Positions 1-5,756 of a DNA stretch of 34,515 nucleotides are shown one piece after another. Source of the stretch: a virus; the IMG/VR virus record IMGVR_UViG_3300031977_001476, positions 1 through 34,515 of that record. The stretch is one strand, 5' to 3'. Position 1 is the first letter of the stretch; the number at the start of each line of letters is the position of its first letter. The position numbers were made by a program, and so were the translations under genes. The notes beneath the pieces were generated by a model. That model saw only the letters and a program-made list of their open reading frames with translations. It made no database searches and was not told the DNA's origin.

Positions 1-84
1 GAACTAGATCCCAAAGTTCAGAGTATATGGCGACTGCATCTTTTATTTTTATACAAGCCAGATGAGGTGCCTGTTCCGGATTAA
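1..84 (+). CDS. 3' end of a rightward gene, product unknown (partial)
   Basis: An open frame enters from the left edge and ends at TAA 82-84, giving 27 C-terminal residues that include the segment SIWRLHLLFLYKPDEVPVPD. The composition (Trp, Arg, Pro, acidic residues) looks coding, and the stop falls exactly where the leftward microprotein frame ends, a compact tail-to-tail junction typical of phage genomes. The protein cannot be identified from so short a tail. No start or domain is visible in the window. Confidence 0.45.
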   Translation, partial: ELDPKVQSIWRLHLLFLYKPDEVPVPD

Positions 85-155
85 ATTATTAAAAGGGTAA
101 ACAAACAAATAAATAGTCCAACTATCATCCAGAATATTTGTTCGTCGTATTTCAA
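81..155 (-). CDS. possible 24-aa single-span membrane microprotein with TTG start
   Basis: Directly after the TAA of the upstream leftward gene comes TTG, opening a 24-codon frame that ends TAA at 81-83. A strong Shine-Dalgarno-like GGAGAAGG lies about five bases before the TTG, inside the end of the preceding gene, so reinitiation is plausible. The product starts MKYDEQIFW and then runs almost entirely through hydrophobic residues (Met, Ile, Val, Leu, Phe, Cys), one membrane span. Nothing is known of its role. It could also be chance, since AT-rich DNA often encodes hydrophobic stretches; the ribosome-binding site and the exact stop/start junction are the main support. Confidence 0.35.
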   Translation of the reverse strand: MKYDEQIFWMIVGLFICLFTLLII

Positions 156-365
156 TTAGCCTTCTCCGTATTTGTAGGCTTGATTGGTTGTATGCTCTGT
201 CCAGGTATCTTCTAGATACTGTTCATCATCCAATAAATAGTTATTGGCTTTATGACGAAGCTTCTTCATACCTGCGCAGAAGTCTGCAAAATCTTCGCAA
301 CCGTTATCAATAACTTCCTCTGCTACTATGTCTGCATCTAAAAGTAAATCTTTTAATCTACTCAT
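156..365 (-). CDS. small acidic hypothetical protein (69 aa)
   Basis: The 69-aa frame starts with ATG at 365, separated by one base from the TGA of the upstream gene, so the two are one transcription unit. A GAGAGG element lies roughly ten bases upstream. The protein is rich in Asp and Glu, has two Cys (near residues 23 and 30) and looks helical, with no membrane span or signal peptide. I do not recognise the family. Its place at the edge of the replication region, on the opposite strand to the helicase operon, suggests an early accessory gene, but that is inference. Confidence 0.7.
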   Translation of the reverse strand: MSRLKDLLLDADIVAEEVIDNGCEDFADFCAGMKKLRHKANNYLLDDEQYLEDTWTEHTTNQAYKYGEG

Positions 366-366
366 A

Positions 367-639
367 TCAATTTACCTCTCTTGTATTATCAACAATATAC
401 TCAGCATCTTCTATTGCGCTATGCAATACGTTGATGAGTTCTTGTTCGTGGCCTTTGGCTTTATACAAAAGACCAATAGCTAAATTATGAACGAGTAGAT
501 AAGATCCAACAATAGGATCCATCATCTCCTTATCTTTGTCTAAGGTACATTCGTTTGCATATTTTTTAAGCATGTCAACCGATAGGTTAAATGCTAAGTT
601 TGAGTTTTTTTCTAACTCTTCATGTTTATTAGGTTTCAT
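367..639 (-). CDS. small helical hypothetical protein (90 aa)
   Basis: The 90-aa frame has ATG at 639 and a good ribosome-binding site (TGGAGA about six bases upstream). It is predicted mostly alpha-helical, mixed-charge and soluble: the N-terminus is Lys/Glu-rich, and a more hydrophobic helix around residues 45-60 includes YLLVHNLAIGLLYKAKG. No known motif was recognised. It is the first gene of a leftward unit diverging from the rightward replication operon, with the 106-bp divergent gap carrying a plausible promoter. Function unknown; an early host-takeover or regulatory role would fit the position but cannot be shown. Confidence 0.7.
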   Translation of the reverse strand: MKPNKHEELEKNSNLAFNLSVDMLKKYANECTLDKDKEMMDPIVGSYLLVHNLAIGLLYKAKGHEQELINVLHSAIEDAEYIVDNTREVN

Positions 640-672
640 ATCATTCTCCAGATTTATGAATTAATTACAAAT

Positions 673-700
673 AGTATAATCATTTTTGTTTACTTTGCAA
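673..700 (-). promoter_or_regulatory. candidate sigma70 promoter for the leftward small-gene unit
   Basis: On the minus strand, TTGCAA (700-695), a 16-bp spacer and TATACT (678-673) sit about 35 bases before the ATG at 639, in the divergent intergenic gap 640-745. Because TTGCAA is its own reverse complement it could also serve the other strand, but no good rightward -10 was found at the right distance. TATAAT at 675-680 on the plus strand has no fitting -35. Pattern match only. Confidence 0.35.
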
Positions 701-745
701 ATATATTTTGCTATTCTTTTTCTAATTATATTTTTAGGAGAAGAT

Positions 746-943
746 ATGAACGAACTAAACCAACTAATGGACCAAGCTATAGGCATACCTGCAGCAACCG
801 GTCCTAAGCATCTCTTAGATATGCAAACAGACTTACGAGCCTACAAAAGGCTAACGGAATTTGTGCGTTATATTTATGATCATCATCCTGTGTTATTCGA
901 CCAGGCCTATGCAAAATCTATGGAGAAAGTAAATGAAAACTAA
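746..943 (+). CDS. small hypothetical protein, first gene of the rightward early operon (65 aa)
   Basis: The open frame extends back to an ATG at 686, but I start it at ATG 746 because TAGGAG sits at the right distance just before it and the upstream extension is an AT-rich hydrophobic stretch translated from the leader. The 65-aa protein is soluble, with a histidine pair near YIYDHHPVLFDQ and a probable helical hairpin. Family not recognised. Its last eleven bases overlap the next gene, whose ribosome-binding site lies inside it, indicating translational coupling. Confidence 0.65.
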   Translation: MNELNQLMDQAIGIPAATGPKHLLDMQTDLRAYKRLTEFVRYIYDHHPVLFDQAYAKSMEKVNEN

Positions 944-1121
944 AGAAGCAAAAAGTCTTGCCAAGAAAAAAATTGTAAGAAAAAGGGTTAGGAAAAAACC
1001 TATTATGAAAAAAATAGAAGAGCCAGAGGTAAAAGAAATAGAAGACTTGGATAATGTAGAAAAAGTTCAGCTTTTATTAATAGTGCTTATTATTGCCGGC
1101 ATGTTTTACTTTGGTACCTAA
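933..1121 (+). CDS. small C-terminally anchored membrane protein with basic N-terminus (62 aa)
   Basis: The 62-aa protein begins at ATG 933, with GGAGAAAG placed five bases upstream inside the previous gene. It has three parts: a very basic N-terminal third (runs such as KKKIVRKRVRKKP), an acidic middle (EEPEVKEIEDLDNVEK) and a C-terminal hydrophobic span of about 17 residues (VQLLLIVLIIAGMFYFG). This is a tail-anchored single-pass layout with a cytoplasmic charged domain. The stop TAA overlaps the helicase start as TAATG. Unknown family; the strongly basic head could contact DNA or phospholipid head groups near the membrane. Confidence 0.65.
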   Translation: MKTKEAKSLAKKKIVRKRVRKKPIMKKIEEPEVKEIEDLDNVEKVQLLLIVLIIAGMFYFGT

Positions 1122-2728
1122 TGCCACTTAGAGATTACCAGCAAGAGGCCTTAGATGCCTTAGAAAGCTATGTAGCGTCGCAAGAGGGTAATCCCCTTGT
1201 TGTTATGCCTACTGGCTCTGGTAAGTCTCACGTGATCGCAGACTTTGTTCTGCATATGAATCAACAAAACCAGCAGAATACTTTGATCGTAAGCCACGTC
1301 AAAGAAATACTGCTACAGAATTATGAAAAGCTACAAGATGCTTGGCCTTACGGAAGTATAGGATTATACGGTGCCAGTCTTAAAAGGCGAGATAGTCAAA
1401 ACGATATTATCTACGCTCAGCTTCAATCGGTTTGGAACAAAGTGGAACATCTCCCCCGATTTCACCTCCTCGTAATCGACGAGGCCCACTTAGTTCCAAA
1501 AGAAGGTGAGGGAATGTATCGTTCCCTCATCTCTTCTTTGAAAGAACAAAACCCAGAATTAAAAGTTGTTGGCTTTACTGCCACACCTTACAGACTAAAC
1601 TCCGGAATGCTAACAGACGGCGATGGATCTATTTTTGATGATATAGCTATCGATTATGGAAGCGGAGAAAACTTTATAAAACTAATAGATGATGGCTACT
1701 TAGCACCCTTAGTAACCAAGTGTATGGATACTGAATACGATGTAGAGTCTGTAGGTATAAGGGGTGGAGAGTTTATCCAAACAGATCTACAAAAGAAAAT
1801 GAACGATAGAGGGAGAACAGAAAAAGCTATTCAAGAGGTCCTTATCAAAGGCCAGAATAGAAAACAGTGGTTAATCTTTTGCGCTGGTATAGCCCATGCT
1901 GAAATGGTCTGCAGCCTTTTGAATTTCAGCAATATCAGCGCAGAGGTTATCAGCGGAGAAACTCCTACCAATCAAAGAGATCAATTAATAGAAGATTATA
2001 AAAACGGTAAATTAAAAGCTTTAGTTAACTGCGATGTTTTGACGACTGGGTTCGATGCCCCTATCACCGATCTCATCGTCATGTTGCGCCCTACCCAATC
2101 CCCTGGTTTGTATGTCCAGATGATGGGTAGGGGTATGCGCCCAGCTGAAGGTAAAAAGAATTGTTTGGTATTAGACTTTGCTAAGAATATTGAACGTCAT
2201 GGTCCAATCAATCAGATTAAACCCAATCAAAAAGGTAAACGTAAAAAGACCGGGCAAGCACTCGTTAAGTCTTGTCCTGCATGTAAATCTTATGTGCCTA
2301 AAAGCGTAAGCCTATGTCCAGATTGTGGCCATACATTCCCTGCAAGAAAAATAGATTTGGATCTTATTTCATCTAAGTTAGATATTATTTCAAGCGCTGG
2401 TAAAAAAACTAAATACGAAATAAAAGTTATAGATATGTGGGTGGGTCAACATCAGAAATTAGGATCATCTACCCCAGTATTAAAAGTGTCATACAAGACA
2501 CCCAATAAAATAGTTAGTGAATACATATGTTTTGAACATACAGGTTATCCACGCGACAAAGCCGTAAGGTGGTGGAATCAAATGGGAACGCCAGCAAGTT
2601 TACGTAAGTCTCCGCCAAGAACAGTAGAGGAAGCTTTGTTTAGACAATTAGAAATACGTAAGCCAAACTTAATTAAAGTAGATTTTTCTGGAAAGTTTCC
2701 TAATATAGTTAATCACATATGGAGATAG
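1121..2728 (+). CDS. superfamily 2 DEAH-box helicase with C-terminal zinc ribbon
   Basis: This 535-aa protein has a full SF2 helicase core: N-terminal Q-motif-like LRDYQQEA, Walker A PTGSGKS at 30-36, DEAH at 120-123, TATP at 153-156, and in the second RecA-like domain the TTGFDAP motif and the QMMGRGMRP arginine-finger motif. Two Cys pairs (CPAC and CPDC, residues about 385-403) form a zinc ribbon, seen in many phage helicases of the SSL2/UvsW-like group. It probably unwinds or branch-migrates DNA during replication and recombination. It starts in a TAATG overlap with the upstream gene, has no strong ribosome-binding site of its own, and overlaps the next gene by ten bases, so it is part of one operon. 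Confidence 0.93.
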   Translation: MPLRDYQQEALDALESYVASQEGNPLVVMPTGSGKSHVIADFVLHMNQQNQQNTLIVSHVKEILLQNYEKLQDAWPYGSIGLYGASLKRRDSQNDIIYAQLQSVWNKVEHLPRFHLLVIDEAHLVPKEGEGMYRSLISSLKEQNPELKVVGFTATPYRLNSGMLTDGDGSIFDDIAIDYGSGENFIKLIDDGYLAPLVTKCMDTEYDVESVGIRGGEFIQTDLQKKMNDRGRTEKAIQEVLIKGQNRKQWLIFCAGIAHAEMVCSLLNFSNISAEVISGETPTNQRDQLIEDYKNGKLKALVNCDVLTTGFDAPITDLIVMLRPTQSPGLYVQMMGRGMRPAEGKKNCLVLDFAKNIERHGPINQIKPNQKGKRKKTGQALVKSCPACKSYVPKSVSLCPDCGHTFPARKIDLDLISSKLDIISSAGKKTKYEIKVIDMWVGQHQKLGSSTPVLKVSYKTPNKIVSEYICFEHTGYPRDKAVRWWNQMGTPASLRKSPPRTVEEALFRQLEIRKPNLIKVDFSGKFPNIVNHIWR

Positions 2729-3009
2729 GTAAACCGGCAGCATTTTATCCGTTAAGAGTAATGGGCGGTTTTGTATATGTACCTTACGAAAAAACAGATT
2801 TAGATCTAGTATTCAGAGGAAACCAAGATGATATGGATAAGATAATTGAATATTGGCATTTAATTAAATCGCCAAAATATTATATAACTAAAAGCTTACA
2901 AGAAAATTTACAAGCAATGTATGACGATTTACAGTATTGGCCAAAGCCAATGTTAACTAACAAGGTTGTCAAAGCCTTACACCTGGAGTATGAAAATGAA
3001 GATAGATGA
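2719..3009 (+). CDS. hypothetical protein between helicase and exonuclease (96 aa)
   Basis: This 96-aa soluble protein starts at ATG 2719 inside the helicase 3' end and ends inside the start of the exonuclease gene. It is rich in Tyr, Trp and Lys, with an N-terminal beta-rich part (FYPLRVMGGFVYVPYEKTD) and a C-terminal helical part. No motif was recognised. Overlap on both sides means it is translated from the helicase-exonuclease transcript, so a helper role in DNA processing is a reasonable but unproven guess. Confidence 0.7.
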   Translation: MEIGKPAAFYPLRVMGGFVYVPYEKTDLDLVFRGNQDDMDKIIEYWHLIKSPKYYITKSLQENLQAMYDDLQYWPKPMLTNKVVKALHLEYENEDR

Positions 3010-3826
3010 ACTAAACACTTATGAGTCAGAGCAAAGAGGGGAAGCTTTAATCTTTGCCGATATACCTAACGAGGCTTATCACGCCGGCGTTGGTATTAGT
3101 AGCAGTGCTATTCGCAGATTTGGCGAGTCGCAACTGCATGCAATAGAACACGTACAAGAAACCACCCCTGCTATGAAGTTTGGAACGGCAGCTCACGCGT
3201 TGCTAGTCGAAGGCGAAGAAGCTTTTAATAACGATATAGCTGTTTTGGCTGGATCTCCGTATACCAATGCAAATAAAGAACTTAAAAAAGAATACGAAGA
3301 AAGAGGCCTAACGGTTATTAAAGAAGCTGAACTAAATCATATTAAAGGTATGAAAGCCAATATGATAGAAGAAGGCGATATGTATCTCAATCCAGAAGGT
3401 AAGCTCGCAGAGGCTAGCTTTTACTGGTATGAGGATGAAGTCTTATGCAAATGCCGTCCAGACGTTCTCTGCCCTCCCCTAACAAAACCTTATGCAGATA
3501 ATAGCGTTGTAGTAGTAGATTACAAAACAACGCAATCTTGCGATCCTAAAGCCTTTGCTGGATCTGTTAGAAAATACGGCTACGATATGCAAGCAGCTTG
3601 GTATAGAAGGGGTATGGAGAAAGCTGGATTCAAAGTTCAAGAGTTTGTCTTTGTAGCTCAAGAGAAAGTACCACCTTATGCTGCAAAAGTATTCAGAATT
3701 ACAGAAGAGCAAATGGATATTGGCTGGGAAAGAATGCAGAAATTTTTAGAGGACTATAAAAATTATTCAAAAGGTGGACATTTATCTATTTATAATTCGC
3801 CAAATATTGTAGACTTAATACTATAA
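2996..3826 (+). CDS. RecE/exodeoxyribonuclease VIII-like PD-(D/E)XK exonuclease (DUF3799 type)
   Basis: I start at ATG 2996 because GGAG at 2985-2988 lies seven bases before it; the open frame extends further back. In the resulting 276-aa protein the N-terminal IPNEAYHAG...ISSSAIR and KFGTAAHALL motifs match DUF3799/RecE-type exonucleases. The catalytic set is visible as Glu139, Asp156 in the RPD motif, Asp175-Tyr-Lys177 in VVVVDYKT, and the downstream Gln199/Tyr203 motif. It should degrade one strand of double-stranded DNA to leave 3' overhangs for annealing. The partners are probably the leftward Sak4-like ATPase and DUF669 protein just downstream. It ends in ordinary AT-rich sequence before the next small gene. 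Confidence 0.88.
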   Translation: MKIDELNTYESEQRGEALIFADIPNEAYHAGVGISSSAIRRFGESQLHAIEHVQETTPAMKFGTAAHALLVEGEEAFNNDIAVLAGSPYTNANKELKKEYEERGLTVIKEAELNHIKGMKANMIEEGDMYLNPEGKLAEASFYWYEDEVLCKCRPDVLCPPLTKPYADNSVVVVDYKTTQSCDPKAFAGSVRKYGYDMQAAWYRRGMEKAGFKVQEFVFVAQEKVPPYAAKVFRITEEQMDIGWERMQKFLEDYKNYSKGGHLSIYNSPNIVDLIL

Positions 3827-3843
3827 CTATTATATTTACAAAT

Positions 3844-4041
3844 ATGCAGTATATGTCGAAATACATCTGTGTCTATAGAGACGAACAAGAACTCCAGGCT
3901 ATTGTCATACCAGCTCCTAATCAGGATACAGCTGAGTTCTTTGTTAAGTTTGGAAAGACGTTAGATCCAGAAAATGATTTCGACATATTAAGTATTACCA
4001 AATTCAATCCAACGCAACATATCAGCTTAAGAATCCATTAA
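3844..4041 (+). CDS. small hypothetical protein (65 aa), possibly interrupted by an in-frame stop
   Basis: The 65-aa frame runs from ATG 3844 (ATG 3853 is an alternative) to TAA 4039-4041. No clear ribosome-binding site is seen. The protein has a compact alpha/beta look (YICVYRDEQELQAIVIPAP). After the TAA the same frame stays open for 26 more codons to TAA 4120-4122, encoding a plausible segment with Arg, Trp and Asp (ENDGGPLWRPSKPIKL), and that second stop lies immediately beside the stop of the convergent gene. This could mean stop readthrough, a recent nonsense mutation, an assembly error, or chance. No family recognised. Confidence 0.55.
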   Translation: MQYMSKYICVYRDEQELQAIVIPAPNQDTAEFFVKFGKTLDPENDFDILSITKFNPTQHISLRIH

Positions 4042-4116
4042 GAAAAGACTAGGTGGGAATCAGACTTTACGGAGAATGATGGAGGTCCCTTATGGCGCCC
4101 TAGCAAGCCAATTAAA

Positions 4117-4620
4117 TTATAACGAAGGTTTAGCTGGTTTTGCAGCTGGCTCTTCAGTTACCCAAGCAGGTGGAGCTTCAGCAGATTCTGCCTTCATTCC
4201 CTCTACTGGTTTAAATTCAAGCACTTTGTTCTTGTCGCCGTAATCCGGGTTGTCGCTTTTCTCTATACCGAGTTTACATACAACCTTTCTACCAACAAGC
4301 TCAGAAGCATTCGACGGTGGATTATCTTGTAGACCCAATGCTTTTAATAATTTAGCAAAGTTTCTAGAAGCAATCTCTCTTACCATTTCCTGCTTACTGG
4401 AATCACTATTGTTATACCAGAGATTGTAATTCTCTCTAATAATCCAGTTGTTATACTTATCTTCATCTACCTGCACTTCTAATTTCAGGTAATCATTACC
4501 AGCTGCGGATGTAGTCTTTTCGCAAACACTAATCCTGCATCTGTAATCGCCCTCTGGAATAAAGGAGTTACCTTCATCCTTCGTATCGAAATCAAACTTG
4601 ACGTCAGCAAAATCGCTCAT
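4117..4620 (-). CDS. DUF669-family protein, probable phage ssDNA-binding protein
   Basis: The 167-aa protein opens with FDTKDEGNSFIPEGDYRCRI, followed by EKTTSAAGNDYLKLEVQV and the conserved LLKALG and VGRKVVCKLGI segments. This is the layout of the DUF669 family, small OB-fold-like phage proteins that sit next to Sak/Erf-type recombinases and are thought to bind single-stranded DNA. The C-terminal tail is Ala/Glu/Pro-rich and ends in basic residues, unlike the acidic tip of bacterial SSB. Its ATG overlaps the TGA of the upstream ATPase gene as ATGA, and the ribosome-binding site GGAGA lies inside that gene. The two form one leftward unit set between rightward genes. Confidence 0.85.
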   Translation of the reverse strand: MSDFADVKFDFDTKDEGNSFIPEGDYRCRISVCEKTTSAAGNDYLKLEVQVDEDKYNNWIIRENYNLWYNNSDSSKQEMVREIASRNFAKLLKALGLQDNPPSNASELVGRKVVCKLGIEKSDNPDYGDKNKVLEFKPVEGMKAESAEAPPAWVTEEPAAKPAKPSL

Positions 4621-5333
4621 TTATCTTCTCCTTTAGTAGTAAAACCAAGTTTATTAATAACATATGATAGGTTAGGCTCTTCAAAAGAATCTAACTTACC
4701 ACTCCTATCCTTAGCGATATAGTTATCGCCAATTGTTGTTTGCAACCATCTATTGGTTACTTTCTTTCCTTCTTCATTCTCTTCAGTAAATGTTCTAAGA
4801 CATAATACTTCATCAAAGAAGTAAGGAATTTGTGTCGGTAGTTTAGTACCAACCATCATAGGTTGATAGTGAAACATACCTGTTGAATCATCTCTGATCT
4901 TGTCTTCTTTAGCAACAAAGATTACATGAATCTTTAGATCTCTAAACCTACGCATAGTTTTAGTCATAACTTCTATAACTTCTCCGTATGCTCTTCTAGG
5001 ATCTTTAGATCTAGCTTTTTCTTGCGTTAACAATAATTCAGACATCTCAGTAACACTATCTAAACAGACAGTATCATAATCAAGTTGTCCACTTTCTAAC
5101 AACGCAGCAATCTCTTCAATCTCAGATGCTTCTTTAACTTCAATAGCGGTTACATTATCTGCATCTTTAATAGATAACAGACCAGCCTCCATACTAATAA
5201 TTAAAGTCTTACCTGGTGCAGTAGCGCACGTTGTTGTTTTACCGGCGCCAGAGGCACCATAAATTAAAAGTTTGGCCCCTTGGTTTTCTACCAACTGGCT
5301 AGGACTTTTAATACGTTCTAGGATATTCGACAT
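4617..5333 (-). CDS. Sak4-like RecA-fold ATPase (phage single-strand annealing / recombination)
   Basis: I choose ATG 5333 rather than 5345 because GGAGAAG is correctly spaced only for the inner start. The 238-aa product has Walker A GASGAGKT at residues 26-33, the IISMEAG segment that follows it in this group, Walker B ending in Asp92 (TVCLDSVTEM), and a later VGTKLPTQIPYFFDEV region. These are the marks of the compact AAA_24/Sak4 phage ATPases, a RecA-like core that promotes strand annealing together with an SSB. Overlap with the DUF669 gene supports this pairing, and the RecE-like exonuclease on the other strand would supply the substrate. Confidence 0.85.
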   Translation of the reverse strand: MSNILERIKSPSQLVENQGAKLLIYGASGAGKTTTCATAPGKTLIISMEAGLLSIKDADNVTAIEVKEASEIEEIAALLESGQLDYDTVCLDSVTEMSELLLTQEKARSKDPRRAYGEVIEVMTKTMRRFRDLKIHVIFVAKEDKIRDDSTGMFHYQPMMVGTKLPTQIPYFFDEVLCLRTFTEENEEGKKVTNRWLQTTIGDNYIAKDRSGKLDSFEEPNLSYVINKLGFTTKGEDK

Positions 5334-5360
5334 ATTCTTCTCCATAAATAATAAAAATCT

Positions 5361-5389
5361 ATTTTAAAATAAAAAAATATAATATACAA
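5361..5389 (-). promoter_or_regulatory. candidate sigma70 promoter for the Sak4/DUF669 unit
   Basis: In the divergent gap 5334-5421, the minus strand carries TTGTAT (5389-5384), a 17-bp spacer and TAAAAT (5366-5361), placing the start of transcription about 20 bases before ATG 5333. The region is extremely AT-rich, so chance matches are likely. The same gap must hold control signals for the rightward HTH gene, but no convincing rightward promoter was found there. Confidence 0.35.
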
Positions 5390-5421
5390 TAGGTCAACTA
5401 GATAAATTAACGGAATGTATA

Positions 5422-5754
5422 ATGAACGAAATTAACCCAGTACAATGGAAGGTTAATTATCTTTGGAGAATAAAGAGTTTAGCTGATAAAGAACTAAGCG
5501 TCTACACGTCTCAAAAGATTGAACCTGAATATAAGGAGCGAGAAGTGAGAAGAATAACCCTAAAGGAGTATATCGAATTTGTAGGTATTGAACCTGCGGC
5601 AGAACTGTTTGGCTGTTCGCCAGCATCAACCAAAGCTTGGAGATATGGGATCAGACAGCCCTCTATTAAACAAGCTAAAAAAATTATTCACGCCTCTGGC
5701 GGAAGATTAGATTTTGAATCTATCTTTGGACCTGTAGAAGATGGTGTTGAATAA
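5422..5754 (+). CDS. HTH DNA-binding protein, putative transcriptional or replication regulator
   Basis: The C-terminal half of this 110-aa protein (residues about 46-97) reads TLKEYIEFVGIEPAAELFGC followed by SPASTKAWRYGIRQPSIKQA. This is a Cro/YdaS-like helix-turn-helix in which AAELFGC is the first helix, the stretch around SPASTKAWRYG is recognition helix and turn, and a KKIIHASGGRLDFESIFGP tail follows as in phage regulators of this type. The N-terminal 40 residues are basic and unrecognised. The gene sits two bases before the primase GTG, so both are co-transcribed. It diverges from the Sak4/DUF669 unit, so the shared gap is an obvious candidate operator. Confidence 0.78.
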   Translation: MNEINPVQWKVNYLWRIKSLADKELSVYTSQKIEPEYKEREVRRITLKEYIEFVGIEPAAELFGCSPASTKAWRYGIRQPSIKQAKKIIHASGGRLDFESIFGPVEDGVE

Positions 5755-5756
5755 AA

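Noticed and set aside
622-807. Plus-strand 61-aa frame over the divergent gap and the first early gene
   Set aside because: No ribosome-binding site, AT-rich hydrophobic translation, and overlap with better-supported genes on both sides.
4045-4105. A tRNA-like cloverleaf or structured RNA with CTAGG/CCTAG ends between convergent genes
   Set aside because: No T-loop consensus, no anticodon stem and no CCA-like end; inner pairing is poor. The stretch is better explained as coding sequence of the interrupted small gene.
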